From Trichomonas tenax (taxonomy: Eukaryota; Parabasalia; Trichomonadida; Trichomonadidae): 43,836 bases of DNA. Positions 19,739 through 30,671 of the stretch are shown here, one piece after another. Each line of letters starts with the position of its first letter. Position 1 is the first letter of the stretch. A model generated the notes under the pieces. That model was not told the DNA's origin. It saw only the letters and a program-made list of their open reading frames with translations, and made no database searches. Position numbers and translations under genes: made by a program. The DNA lies in assembly GCA_023091735.1 (NCBI GenBank), contig JALKBU010000387.1, positions 1 to 43,836 of the forward strand, given 5' to 3'.

Positions 19739-19951
19739 ATGCTTCCCAAGACGAAGCAAGAGTGGCACCTTGAATATGCGCCCCTAAAAAAGAAAATGAA
19801 TGATGTGTTGGATATGGGCAAAGAGCGAGAGAGTAACCCTGGTCTGAGAGTTGATGGTAAGCAGTTCACAATAGAAACTATCAAAAATGGGCTGACTTAT
19901 ACAGTTAGCCATAACTACTTAGAAGCAATGAATTTCGAGTATTTTTTCTGA
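19739..19951 (+). CDS. doubtful 70-codon ORF in a GC-richer patch
   Basis: It starts at ATG 19739 and encodes a charged 70-residue peptide containing SNPGLRVDGKQFTIETIKNG. Base composition over about 19730-19900 is less AT-rich than the surrounding desert, which is why I list it. There is no recognised domain and no good initiator. It may be a relic of a transposed gene piece, or chance. Confidence 0.18.
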   Translation: MLPKTKQEWHLEYAPLKKKMNDVLDMGKERESNPGLRVDGKQFTIETIKNGLTYTVSHNYLEAMNFEYFF

Positions 19952-20088
19952 ATTTTGTCGATAACGATAAATAACCGAAGATATACATAATGCAAGCCTT
20001 TGTCTTGTCCAGTGTATTAGTTTCGGCCTTAAATTCTGAATGGTTATAAATTTGTGATTTGAAATTTTGCCAAAAAAATTTGTGCTTT

Positions 20089-20140
20089 CTTGTCTCAGAA
20101 ATCACAAATTTGAAATCATTATAATGATTTCCGAGACAAG
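20089..20140. repeat. stem-loop, 16-base arms
   Basis: CTTGTCTCAGAAATCA (20089-20104) pairs with TGATTTCCGAGACAAG (20125-20140) with one mismatch. The loop is 20 bases. Confidence 0.6.
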
Positions 20141-21897
20141 AATATCTAAAAGCCATATTTTTTACAAAATATCTAAAATTATCTCTAAATTAAAGGACAT
20201 TTTGCTAGCTTTTATCGAAAATTGTAATATATTGGATGAATATAACACACAGCTTTAATATCAAAGTCTAATATGCTTTATTAACCAAGGCTTTGAGCAA
20301 ATCCACTCATTAATTTAGTGCCACCCCTTTTTAAATAAAATTGAATAGTTGCGGTCCCTTAAAGAGATGGCTTTCAGTTGACCTTATTTTAAATGATGCC
20401 AATTTACATGTCAAAAGCTAAATTTACATTACAAATATTTTTCCATGTCAAGTGCTCAATTCTTATTTCACTCAATAGAAGTGTTTTAACTCTCAAAATC
20501 ACATCTCAGCGATTAAAATTGGTAAATTTAGAATCTCTATTATAAAGTAACTTTATATACACCAAGTAAAAAAGTGAGATGACAATTATTGTCAAGAAAT
20601 TGAGAACTCGATTTGACACTTTACAAACCATATATGCTTACAATAATGAATTAATGAAGAAAATACAAAAATGATTTTGAATCACTTTGTAAAGTTTACA
20701 ACAAAATATTTTTTATGATTCAAAAACTCATCTGTTATTGCCTTAAAACAAGCATAACTTTGAGGCAATGTAATGCCTTAGGTGGCAATTCCCGATATAT
20801 ATGGTCCCTATTATATCAATGAGCTCGAAGCATGCTTATTAAATTAAATATAGAATTGTGATTTACTGCTTATCGCATCTGAATTAATGCCATGTATTAA
20901 CATGAAGTTATCTATAATGTTACTGTTTTGTTTTTAATCTCGTTGCGTATACATTTTGAAAATTATTTTGATTTGTCAAAACCTTGATCGGCAATCCCTA
21001 CATTCAACAGGGCTGTAGGTAGCATCTCGAGTTGGAACACTTCTCACTTAATTGTCGCGATTTACTTTAATTTTCCTAGATAATCTATTAAGATTTATAA
21101 TATGCTTTATGTGTTGCTGAGGCTTTCAAAGGAATTAAGTCATTCAATTAAGAATTGAATGAAATATTATTATTATTCTCAATGTTGTTGATTGTAAATA
21201 TGACATTATGGTTCTATTCTAGGAGTTGGTTGTTTCCTTAGTTGGGTTAGTGTCAACTTTCAGATGATATGGTGAAGATAATTGAGCACATTGTTAGAAT
21301 CATAAATTTAAAGCGAAAACAATCAACATTGACATCATTATTAAAGGATTTTTGTTCCTTTTGGCGAAATGATGCAAGACAAATGCAATTCTCAAATCCT
21401 TATTCTAATGGAAGAAATGTGTTAGATAACCAATAGTAAAATACAATATCACAAAATGAAACAGAGCAAATTTCACCAACCTTATCGATAAAATTCCCAC
21501 AAAAATGAGACGACTATACCCTACATATTCCAAATCTAGTCAATTTATGCATCTTATTTAATAAATTTTGCAATCCTCCTAAAACCGAAAAACAGGCACG
21601 AAATACATTGTTTCAAAACGAAAAACGCCAAAAATTGGGAAAATATACTAATCGGAAAAATATAAAATTTATGGTTTTCGAAAAATTAATTTCTTGGCAA
21701 AAGTGACACATTTTGAAAAGTTGACAAAAAATAACTTTTCTAAAATGGTTCACTTTTGTATCAAGAATGGAAATATTTGACAAAAGTAACACCCTTCGGG
21801 ATGTCACTTTTGTTGAATATTTCAAATTTTCAATAGTTTATTTGTAAACTTTACATTTATTTTTTTCGGCATTTTTTAGTTCTCCTTTTATTTACTC

Positions 21898-23469
21898 ATG
21901 AGAAGACAACACGCTCTCCGTTATTATATCTTCTCTGATGCCGCATCGGGGAAAAAGTATTTCCACAACGCGGTCACCAACGAAATAACATGGTGCCCGC
22001 CAAAAGAAGCAATGATTATTGACCCCATCACACTTAATAGCATAGATTTCGATTTTTCTACTATAGAAAATACATCAGAAATAGTTGCATCACCAACACT
22101 GCAAAAATCAGCATCCAAACGCAAAAATAAACCCCAATTCCGCAAAATTTCGTTACCAAATCTCCCAACATCGAACAGTTTAGGTACTTTTCGAGGCTCT
22201 CGTAAGTCAACGCTGATTAAACTCAACTCTAAAGATGATTTATCGGCAATGTCGCAAACACAACTTCCGATATATCTCCCAACGCAAATTACTCAAGATT
22301 CACAGCCGTTTGATGTCAGAAAATTTGCAGTAGAAAATTTCAACACGCGAACGAGAGGTAGTATATTCAACAAAAAGGAGATTCCGCCAGATGAGTTGCT
22401 TGTTTATGATACTGACACTTCCGTGTTTCCAATCCTCAAAACAACACCAAACACAATTCAGAAAGGCTGCATCGAGATATTTAAATTCATCGTAGACTAC
22501 TGCAAGCAACTTCCAAAAGCACAGCCAAATGTTTTAGTCGAATTGATATTTAAAGACAAAAATCTCATTGACGAGACTTACATCCTCCTCCTGAAGTTCT
22601 TGCACAACAATCCAAACCCAGAAAACGTTTTGAAAGTTTGGGATTTAATTTTGATAGTTTGCACGTTTTTCTCACCAAAACCACTTATTCAGCCACTCGT
22701 TCGTCACTTCATCGCAACAGATGCTCTCGGAACTAAATCAGGAATTAATACAATCGCTAAAATCGCATACATCAGATTAGCAGCACGTTGTGACTGCGGA
22801 GAAGTATTTCCAATGCAGCCGGCAGCGTGGATCAACATCATACCAACACATCCATCAGTCGACACATTCGTTTTCGGAGCTCCTTTACTGGAATTAGTTT
22901 TCGCACAGAGAAGATCGGCGCCAAAGTGCACGATTCCACTTTTCATGCACAGATTTGTTCACGAGCTCCTCATCGCTGGCGTCGGCAAGATGGAGGGCTC
23001 ATTCAGACTTCCTGGAAACAAAATCCAGGTCGATTTGATGGTTGAAGAAATCAACCTCGGAAAAGAATCATATAAAGGCGCAGAGTTGAACGATTTAGCT
23101 TCTGTCTTCAAGCGCTGGCTCGCAGATCTCCCAGAGCCCATTGTTCCGATGTCCATGTATCAGGATCTCGTTAACTCACTTCAGACAAAGACAATAATGA
23201 ACTTCGTCGAGAAATTGCCGAAAGTCAATCATGACACTCTTGGTTACCTCGTTGGCTTCCTCCAGGAGTTCGTCAAATGCGCGGATGTCACGAAGATGGG
23301 AACGTTACAGTGTGCTATGATATTTGGTGCCAACGTTGTGCGAATTGTTTCTGATGACCCAATGGTAATGAAGATTTCTACAGATCATGGAAAAGAGTTT
23401 ATGACATATTTGATAACTAACTGGGATACGAGGTTCATTTACCCACTTCCTATCGAATTTATTACATAA
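21898..23469 (+). CDS. WW-MyTH4-RhoGAP protein (ARHGAP39/Vilse type)
   Basis: A 523-residue protein. Residues 9-35 match a WW domain (GKKYFHNAVTNEITWCPP), with tyrosine at the first W position and W32 kept. Residues about 40-165 are low-complexity. Residues about 175-310 match MyTH4 (PNTIQKGCIEIFKFIVDYC, then LIDETYILLLKFLHNNPNP). A RhoGAP domain fills about 325-510, with arginine finger R370 in MEGSFRLPGN, then FKRWLADLPEPIVP and the late MGTLQCAMIFGANVV helix. This order is that of ARHGAP39/Vilse, which has two WW domains; here I see one. It should stimulate GTP hydrolysis on Rho/Rac proteins and link them to the cytoskeleton. Two upstream TCACTTTTG-like words (21746, 21803) could serve as promoter elements. 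Confidence 0.9.
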   Translation: MRRQHALRYYIFSDAASGKKYFHNAVTNEITWCPPKEAMIIDPITLNSIDFDFSTIENTSEIVASPTLQKSASKRKNKPQFRKISLPNLPTSNSLGTFRGSRKSTLIKLNSKDDLSAMSQTQLPIYLPTQITQDSQPFDVRKFAVENFNTRTRGSIFNKKEIPPDELLVYDTDTSVFPILKTTPNTIQKGCIEIFKFIVDYCKQLPKAQPNVLVELIFKDKNLIDETYILLLKFLHNNPNPENVLKVWDLILIVCTFFSPKPLIQPLVRHFIATDALGTKSGINTIAKIAYIRLAARCDCGEVFPMQPAAWINIIPTHPSVDTFVFGAPLLELVFAQRRSAPKCTIPLFMHRFVHELLIAGVGKMEGSFRLPGNKIQVDLMVEEINLGKESYKGAELNDLASVFKRWLADLPEPIVPMSMYQDLVNSLQTKTIMNFVEKLPKVNHDTLGYLVGFLQEFVKCADVTKMGTLQCAMIFGANVVRIVSDDPMVMKISTDHGKEFMTYLITNWDTRFIYPLPIEFIT

Positions 23470-24557
23470 TTTACTCCACCGGTTGTATTTTATTGAGAAT
23501 ATTGTACTTTTATTTCTAAAATTGGTTTTTATGATAAATTCATATGAAAATAATCTTCTATTTCGTACTCGGAAATATCGTTATTTGTAATAAGTCTACA
23601 ACAACCAAAAAGACCACCTAAATCTTTTATACCATCACGATTGGACTTTGAATTTTAGCCGATTCATGTGGAAAATCCTGAATTTAAAATTGATAATAAA
23701 AAAATCTAAATTTTCAACGACAATAGTCATTTCTTTTTCTTCCTTAACATTTATTGAATAAAATAATATAAATTTGATTATTTACAATATGTTTAATTAT
23801 ATTTCATTATAACGAAAACTTATTTATTGTGATATATTTCCTTTTATATTCGATTCTCGAATTCTTGATAATTGTTTTTTAGAGTTATAGAGTGTCCGAA
23901 ATAGTATCGACATGGTATGAGGATTCTTATCATAAAAGAAAAAAATGACACTACCATAACAGGAACAAAATTCTACGATTCGAAAAAATTTTCAATGTAT
24001 ATATATCAAAACTCTCAACGATAGAGATGATACAAAAGGCATTCCAGTTATATCATACCAGTGAAAAGACAATGAAATCAATTTTTTTCTTACAATTGTA
24101 TTCTATCCGTCTGAATCATTTCAGGAAACAAAAATCCATCATGTACAAGGTAAGCATATCGATTAAATGCATTTCGTTTAAAAATATCCATATAAGTCTA
24201 AAACTATCAATGGGCTTGTCTAAAATTTATACGCAAAGTCGGCGAAACTCGTTTTTTAACTCACTGGATTAACTTCTTGCTAAGTTATTGAACCCCAATG
24301 TACAAAATCCTGTTGTGCATGATATATTAAAGAAATAGCTAACAAAGTCTATATTTCATTAAAATATTAGTTATATCTTGCATCAAAAACATTGATTTGC
24401 CATGATGTGCTTTACTCATTATAATATATTATATTCCCATTGTATAGCATTTTTATAACGTAAAATATGTTGTTGTCGATGATAAATAGGTAAATCAAAT
24501 CACAAATATGTTTTTTTAGCTTTTTTTTGAAAAAAAGTATTCCAAGTGTTCACACAT
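23470..24557. other. intergenic, no gene seen
   Basis: AT-rich. An 81-codon ATG frame at 24027-24272 has no recognised pattern, and I leave it uncalled. Confidence 0.45.
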
Positions 24558-24656
24558 AAGCTCTGTGTGTTATTCTCCCAAAAATAATGATGACTCTTTT
24601 TTGCACAGCTAAATTTGAGAAGTTTATTAAATTGAGAAGAATAACACACAGAGCTT
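24558..24656. repeat. perfect 19-base inverted repeat
   Basis: AAGCTCTGTGTGTTATTCT (24558-24576) and its exact reverse complement (24638-24656) flank a 61-base spacer. An inverted TTTACATGTCAA copy follows at 24678. It could be a transcript hairpin or the ends of a very small element. Confidence 0.7.
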
Positions 24657-24902
24657 CAAATAATATATTTTAATAAATTGACATGTAAAATTCAAGTGTC
24701 AAAAATCTAAATCATGTCTTTTAGAAAGAGAATAACAACATCCAAACATATCAACAAATGAATGACAATCCAAAACTATGCTAAACGAAGAAATTAATTT
24801 TATTTAAATTTTATAAAATGAAAAATGAGATAAACATAAGTTCTCTAATGATAATTGCCCAAGTTTATATAGTTTTCGCAGTTTTTGGATCAATTTTTTA
24901 TA

Positions 24903-26645
24903 ATGATTGGATCTCTTTCTTCGACACAACTCAGTGAAAAACTAATAAACATCGGAAAGAAGCTCCAAGAGACGAATTATTCATCAGCAGACCCGATATT
25001 GGAAGAATTGCAGGTCCAAAAGCTCGAAGAAGCAATTCAAATTCTCGAATCTGAGAAAGAAAAGTATTCACAACGAAATTTCCATCCAATTGCAGCACAA
25101 GTCACGATTCTTCTCGCATTAACCTACAGAATCAAAGGAGATTTAATGAATTGGCTTCAATATATTATAAGATGCCTTCATCCTTCATATAAACGCTATT
25201 TGAACGAAATTGTACAACAAACATTCGAAAAGCATATATCCAGCTGCGAGAATTTCACATTAGAAGTTAATAATATTCCAACACCTTTCGAATTTTGCGC
25301 TGGATTCTCAAATCACTCGATTATGCCAAACCAATCACCGACTGTTATACTGACAATTAAGTCTGCATTTACTTCTTCGCTAAAAGCAAAAAATATTATT
25401 GTAAATGTTAAGCATTCAATCAATGGCATTTCATCATATGAAATAATCAATGAAATGGAACTTAAAGCCAAAATTCCTACAAAGAAAACACTTAAATTAA
25501 GTCAATTTTCTTCTGGATCGATAACAATTGATTCAATTTCAATGAAATTAGGTGAAACCACACTCGTATTCAGTAAGTTTGGAACTGCTGGATGTGATGA
25601 AGCTGTTATTTTCCCATTTGATCACGAATGCGAATTTAGCGCGAAACTTCCGGAATTTGGTGTGATTAATTCTACATATCCAATCAAAGTAATATTCAAA
25701 GACATACCAGCAGGCGCAATCTCGCAACAGGTTATAATTGAAATATTAAATGAAAAAGATTCATTTAAATTCATCAGTTCAGATAATCCACAATCATTTT
25801 TATCTGTAAAAGAGTCACCGCAAGACTCAACAGAGATCGTTGCTGAAATATTAGTCAATCAACAATGCAGTTTAGAAATTTCGATTTCTGCATTTGTTTC
25901 ATTTGGAATTGTTTCATCAAAATGGCACAAAACTTACTCAATACAGTTCTACAATGCATTCACACCTCAATTTTCAATTGTTAATCCAAGTTTCCAATTC
26001 GCAAACAAATTACCACGCGATATCATTCAATTCGATCAACAAGCGATAATTCTGGCATCTTTTGTTTCCAATTGTCCAAATCCAATTGTTGTGACTAACA
26101 TAGCAACGAAAACCCAAAACAACATCACTTCTACTGATAATTCTACAGTGTTCCCAATGACATTGCGTTCATCTGACGTTATGTCGTATTCTGCATTCTT
26201 TACTCCACATACCGGTGCTATTTCAGGAGTTTTAGGTCAGATGGAGATTTACTTCCACGACTCTGAATATAATGAGATGAAATATATTGCTGCATTGCCT
26301 GATGTTATTGTTGTCGAAAAGATTGTTGACGTTTCACTTGATTTGCCTCCAGAGATCGAAGTTAAGAAGTTATACACAGTTAACGTCTTCGGAAGGTCTC
26401 TCAAAGGTTCATATCCATTGGAATTCGTGTTATCAGAGTCCGACGATATTTTATTCGACGGAGAAACATCAAAGAGAGTTCGTTTCACAGAGCAAATGGA
26501 AACAATCGCAACACTCAAATTCATGGCTGTCAAAACTGGAACAATCAACTTCCCAACAATCTCCATTTTGTTCGTCAATGATCGCGGCACAAACGTGATC
26601 TGGCAGAACACTCCTTCGTTATTCGTGCGTTATCAGCACGATTGA
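24903..26645 (+). CDS. TRAPPC10/TRAPPC11-like trafficking protein (tentative)
   Basis: I use ATG 24903, giving 580 residues; the frame is open six codons further upstream but only from TTG. Residues about 40-120 form an amphipathic helical segment (LEEAIQILESEKEKYSQRNF, then ILLALTYRIKGDLMNWLQYI) like the end of the helical solenoid in TRAPPC11/foie gras. The remainder is predicted beta-rich, with repeated Ig-like strands, and ends NTPSLFVRYQHD, recalling the C-terminal domains of TRAPPC10/11. It would be a subunit of a TRAPP II/III-type tethering complex at the Golgi. It is shorter than the metazoan proteins (about 1100 residues), so it may be a shortened form or a different beta-rich coat-associated protein. 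TCAATTTTTTATA sits just before the ATG. Confidence 0.5.
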   Translation: MIGSLSSTQLSEKLINIGKKLQETNYSSADPILEELQVQKLEEAIQILESEKEKYSQRNFHPIAAQVTILLALTYRIKGDLMNWLQYIIRCLHPSYKRYLNEIVQQTFEKHISSCENFTLEVNNIPTPFEFCAGFSNHSIMPNQSPTVILTIKSAFTSSLKAKNIIVNVKHSINGISSYEIINEMELKAKIPTKKTLKLSQFSSGSITIDSISMKLGETTLVFSKFGTAGCDEAVIFPFDHECEFSAKLPEFGVINSTYPIKVIFKDIPAGAISQQVIIEILNEKDSFKFISSDNPQSFLSVKESPQDSTEIVAEILVNQQCSLEISISAFVSFGIVSSKWHKTYSIQFYNAFTPQFSIVNPSFQFANKLPRDIIQFDQQAIILASFVSNCPNPIVVTNIATKTQNNITSTDNSTVFPMTLRSSDVMSYSAFFTPHTGAISGVLGQMEIYFHDSEYNEMKYIAALPDVIVVEKIVDVSLDLPPEIEVKKLYTVNVFGRSLKGSYPLEFVLSESDDILFDGETSKRVRFTEQMETIATLKFMAVKTGTINFPTISILFVNDRGTNVIWQNTPSLFVRYQHD

Positions 26646-27015
26646 GTTATTTAATACATTGTATATAAACATATTATAAGGTCATTATTAATAATTTCTT
26701 TCCGCATTCCTGAAAAATGAATTGTTCATTTTGTGAATGAAATCATTCATTCTTGTTTACTCATTTTTGATTTTGAGGTTCTTTTTGACAATAGCATTAT
26801 AAAATTTATTGTTGAAATTCAATGAAAAAGACATCAAATGATATTTTTTTTCTCAATTCATTTATTTATGATCATTTGATCAAAATATTAATTTTTAAGA
26901 CGAATAGAAATAAGGGGAATAGATATATTTGGAGAGATCGTAAAGATGAATAGTAATTTTAAATGTTTTTCAAACAAATAAATGATTTTTAAAACTCTAT
27001 ATAATATATATATTT
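26646..27015. other. short intergenic between convergent genes
   Basis: AT-rich 3' flanks of two convergent genes. Near 26720-26750 ATTCATTTTGTGAATGA-like short palindromes occur. Nothing else is seen. Confidence 0.4.
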
Positions 27016-29985
27016 CTATTGCATGATCTTATTGATCCTATTAAGTTTTGTCTTTGTTGAGCTGCAGCTGCTGCGAATGATTTGGACTGCCTGTGGATCG
27101 AGAGATAAGACATGCTTAAATATGCTACGAACATAATCAAACAATTCTCCTTCAATTCCCATTCTCGCCAAGTGCTTGTTATCGTAAGCGAAGAGTCTGC
27201 CGAGGCCTAAAGCAATTGCTCTGATGAGTGGTTCCGAATGATTCTGTCTCGAATCGAGCAAGCTTCCAATGTTCTGGCAAAGAGCTGCTGTCACTTCTTC
27301 GTCTTCGTGTGGGAAGACAGAGAGAACAGAGATCAAAATGTCATCGGGGAATTCAGGATTAAGGATCGCCAAAATAATGAACAAACCAGAGAGGTTGAGA
27401 AGTAGATCACTGTAACCACTTCTGTTTTGCTCGGCAACTTTCCACCAAGCTCTGAGTTTCTCGATAACTCCGATAACAGGAGCAACGAATTCTTGGTTCT
27501 GGATGACGAAAATGTTGAATATGTGAACAATGTTTTCCTGCATGGCTGGATCTTCAGCATCATCGATTTCTGCAGCAACAACTTGAACAATCTGTGACTG
27601 GAGCTCTGGAGAAATTTCAGAGTTCTGTACAATATCAGACAAAGCACCAATGGCCTTGCATTTATCAATTTCGCTGTCTCTCTTCATCCACTCGAGGAGG
27701 AAAGCAGTGACGTCATCAGAGATTGGTGCAGAAGCTCTAACGAGCGCTGTGATGAGTTGGCAGACACTTGGGAGCAGGTTCATTGTTGTGTCTGTCTCAA
27801 TGAGAGGCAAACTTCCAAGTAAATCGATGTTTCCGCTAATGATGTTCTTAAGCAATTCAGTGCCTGTTGAGATATAATGTTCTCTGTCAGCGTTGCTCTT
27901 CATGAGAAGCTTAGCAGCTGCATAGAGAGCCTTTGGAACAAATGTTGCTGTAACATCTGTTTCAACACTTTGAACTAAGCTGTTGTAGAAATCGAGGCGT
28001 GTTGCATCATCGAAATCACGTGCGAGAATGCGAATTCCTTCAACTGCCGGAATTGCAAAGTCAGTAACTTCTCCCTTCAAGAAGAGATGGAGTGCTTCCA
28101 ATACGTGTGGAGCAACTGACTGCATGAGCTCTTCTGATTGAGAGTAGTGGTATACATTGCACAATAAATCGAGAGCTGTTGCGCGCATTCTGTGATCGCA
28201 TTCTTGATTCTTGAGAACAAAAATGACAAACTCAAGATGTGGAAGAACACAGCCCATTTCTTCGCCCTGGAAAGTGCGGACAACAGAGAGAAAGAAAGAC
28301 ATGATGAGGCAAACAACATCAGAGCTCTCAAATTCGAGGCAGGCTTTGATTACAGGACCGACAATCTCTAAAACGTCTGGAAGCATTTCGCCATCTTTCT
28401 TGATCAAAGCTGTGGCCATTAATGTTGCCGGTGCAATTGTGTTTGCGTTTTCTGATGCAACAACTTCTCTAAGCAAGTTCAAAACTTTCTCTGTATCCTC
28501 ATCAGGGAACTCTGGAGCAACATCGATCGCGTAAGCAACTAATGAGAAGTATCCTGTGATGTCATCTTCTGTTATGCGTTCATATAACTCAACAGCGCGT
28601 TCGAATAAACCAGGAACTTTGCAATCAAGTCTCTCACAGAGAACTAATGAAGCCTTGTAAGCAACACTCCTGACTTCATTTGACTCTGAAACTAAAAGAG
28701 GCAAAATTTTTGTAAGAAGATTTGGAATGTAAACATTCATTGATGAAAATGTTTCATTGAAGACTTCAAGAACGAAACAAGCTGCATGCTGCAGTATTGG
28801 CTGTTCACCATTTTCTAGAGCTGCGTTGAGAACATCCATAATTGGAGCTGCATCCTTCAAAGCAAATTCTGGAGTTGTTGTGAGAATGACTCTCAAAACA
28901 AGCATCGCTGCTGCTTGATGCTGAACGCTTTCAGACTGCAAAGCTGCCATAACTTGTTGTATCAATAAAGGATATGTCTCTGAGTGGCTCTGTGAGTTCA
29001 AAATCGTCTCGAATAATGCCAATTGATCGACTGGTAAACTTTCATCTTCGACAATCGAACAAGCAGCAATATCAATGGCAACAGTGAGAATAGAGCCGAG
29101 TTCTGCTTGTGAAAGAACAGCAATGCCATTGGCGATGGATGTGAGAATGAGATTACGCTTCTCTGCTTTAATTTCAGAATTTTCTGCTAAACTATATCCA
29201 ATCGTGATTACTTCAGTCAAAAAGTTTGGTTTGCATTTCTGGCTTCCAGCGACGTCGCCAATGAGTGACCACAGCTGCGAGAAGTCGGAATTCTTGAAGC
29301 TGAGAGAGTTTTGCTCGAGATTTGCAATGATTTGATATATTTCTGGTGAATCTGTGATTAAATCTGTAGAATCATTAGCATCTTCTTCATCAGCATCAAT
29401 CTGTGCCAAGAAGAAGCAGAAAAGCGCAAGACCGCCAATCTTTACTGTAATATTTTCGTGATTGATATAATTCATTATTAAATGTGGAAGTTGTTCGTAT
29501 GCAAGTTCGAAAAATCCGCTGTGAAGACTGTGTGAAATCTTTGTGAAACATGCAGAAGCGATTATTGGGTTTGCATATGCGTTTTCGAGTAAAAATCGGA
29601 TTAATTCAGGCCATTTTCCTTCACCTTCATTGTAAACGACTTCAACAAGTTGTGAAACGACTTCGATGTCATCGTTGAGGATGTCATTCGAAAGAATTTG
29701 CATTAAATAGTTTTTCACGTCTTGCTGTGATTCAGCGTCGTATCTTTTCCAAAATTTGTTAACAACTTGGTATGCGAAGATGATTGAGCCATGTCTTACA
29801 CGTGTATCTTGTGTTAAATTATATAATTGGAAAAATAAAGCAGCAGAAGCCGGATCATTTGTTATCTGCGTCATTTGCTCAGTCGTTTGTCCGATGTTTG
29901 TTGGGTCTAAAACCGCTTTGATGAGTTCTTGAATATTTTCAAGTTGACTCATCGCAAAAAGATTTTGGCTAAAGCGGTTTGACAT
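27016..29985 (-). CDS. importin-beta family karyopherin, HEAT repeats (IPO4/IPO5-like)
   Basis: A protein of 989 residues from ATG 29985; a second ATG at 29952 would give 978. It begins with an importin N-terminal pattern (IQELIKAVLDPTNIGQTTEQ, then VVNKFWKRYD) and consists throughout of HEAT-like helical pairs, for example VQHQAAAMLVLRVI and ESNEVRSVAYKASLVL. Length and repeats match Kap123/Kap121-type importins, which carry ribosomal proteins, histones and other cargo into the nucleus and release it on RanGTP binding. An acidic loop (DADEEDANDSTD) lies near residue 210, as in other importins. I chose ATG 29985 because an initiator-like TCACAAAATCA lies 6-16 bases before it. The exact cargo class cannot be read from sequence. 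Confidence 0.85.
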   Translation of the reverse strand: MSNRFSQNLFAMSQLENIQELIKAVLDPTNIGQTTEQMTQITNDPASAALFFQLYNLTQDTRVRHGSIIFAYQVVNKFWKRYDAESQQDVKNYLMQILSNDILNDDIEVVSQLVEVVYNEGEGKWPELIRFLLENAYANPIIASACFTKISHSLHSGFFELAYEQLPHLIMNYINHENITVKIGGLALFCFFLAQIDADEEDANDSTDLITDSPEIYQIIANLEQNSLSFKNSDFSQLWSLIGDVAGSQKCKPNFLTEVITIGYSLAENSEIKAEKRNLILTSIANGIAVLSQAELGSILTVAIDIAACSIVEDESLPVDQLALFETILNSQSHSETYPLLIQQVMAALQSESVQHQAAAMLVLRVILTTTPEFALKDAAPIMDVLNAALENGEQPILQHAACFVLEVFNETFSSMNVYIPNLLTKILPLLVSESNEVRSVAYKASLVLCERLDCKVPGLFERAVELYERITEDDITGYFSLVAYAIDVAPEFPDEDTEKVLNLLREVVASENANTIAPATLMATALIKKDGEMLPDVLEIVGPVIKACLEFESSDVVCLIMSFFLSVVRTFQGEEMGCVLPHLEFVIFVLKNQECDHRMRATALDLLCNVYHYSQSEELMQSVAPHVLEALHLFLKGEVTDFAIPAVEGIRILARDFDDATRLDFYNSLVQSVETDVTATFVPKALYAAAKLLMKSNADREHYISTGTELLKNIISGNIDLLGSLPLIETDTTMNLLPSVCQLITALVRASAPISDDVTAFLLEWMKRDSEIDKCKAIGALSDIVQNSEISPELQSQIVQVVAAEIDDAEDPAMQENIVHIFNIFVIQNQEFVAPVIGVIEKLRAWWKVAEQNRSGYSDLLLNLSGLFIILAILNPEFPDDILISVLSVFPHEDEEVTAALCQNIGSLLDSRQNHSEPLIRAIALGLGRLFAYDNKHLARMGIEGELFDYVRSIFKHVLSLDPQAVQIIRSSCSSTKTKLNRINKIMQ

Positions 29986-29990
29986 GTCTT

Positions 29991-30001
29991 TGATTTTGTG
30001 A
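29991..30001 (-). promoter_or_regulatory. Inr-like site of the importin gene
   Basis: On the minus strand this reads TCACAAAATCA, a partial match to TCAYTWYTCATTA, ending 5 bases before ATG 29985. It also contains the GTGAC/GTCAC word seen at other starts. Confidence 0.4.
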
Positions 30002-30671
30002 CTTTCTGACACTTTACATCTGATATATCATTAAGGTTATTTTCAAATCATTTCTCATATCTTTTTATCTTTCTAATTATCGACTGTGATCATTGCAGAT
30101 CTCTATTATTATCAATTGCCTATAAATTTATAGTACGCAAATTGATTTTAACCAAATGAAATGATTTCATTTAGTTTTGAATTTTGATTTTAATTCAAGA
30201 ATTAGCAAATATAATTCGAATTTTTATATATAATTTTTGATGGACTTTAATTTGATATGACATAAAATGATTTATTTCGATTGTTCAGAATATGATCAAA
30301 ATTGGTATTCAATTAAAATAAATGGATAAATGATATTTGGTGACTATAATAGAATATATATTGTATAAAAATATTATTTCTATCAAAATTGCATTTTGAA
30401 ATTGTTGATTTTGGCTTCAAATAATGAAAGGAAGTGAATATATTTAAGGTTAATGTTGTTACAAAAGAATTTACCATAATAAATATATAGCATATTTTAT
30501 ATAGCAACTAAAAACAAAATAAAGTGCTGCGTTTACAAATTATTTGATATAAAACCAAACGGTTGAATGTAGAAAATAAAAATCTAATAAGAAATAGATA
30601 TAAAGAAATCTAAATAATAAATATTATTGATAACATTATTTTGAAGACTTTACAATAATCGTATCATCGGA
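30002..30671. other. intergenic between divergent genes
   Basis: Very AT-rich, shared upstream region of the importin and CHD-like genes. No ORF with an ATG start and recognisable pattern. I see no clear initiator before ATG 30672 apart from a weak TATCATCGG. Confidence 0.45.

Larger units (their letters stand above)
16600..21690. other. gene desert with dispersed degenerate repeats
   Basis: Five kilobases of AT-rich DNA with no convincing gene. Open frames here are short and most lack ATG. It contains a 52-base inverted repeat pair (17323-17374/18170-18222), clusters of TTTACATGTCAA-like words (17727-17806 and 20403-20460), a 41-base direct repeat with 180-base period (19485/19665) and a short stem-loop (20089-20140). 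A palindrome TACAGCAATGCTGTA lies near 16670. AAAAGTGAC/GTCACTTTT words recur at 21697-21810. Confidence 0.5.
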
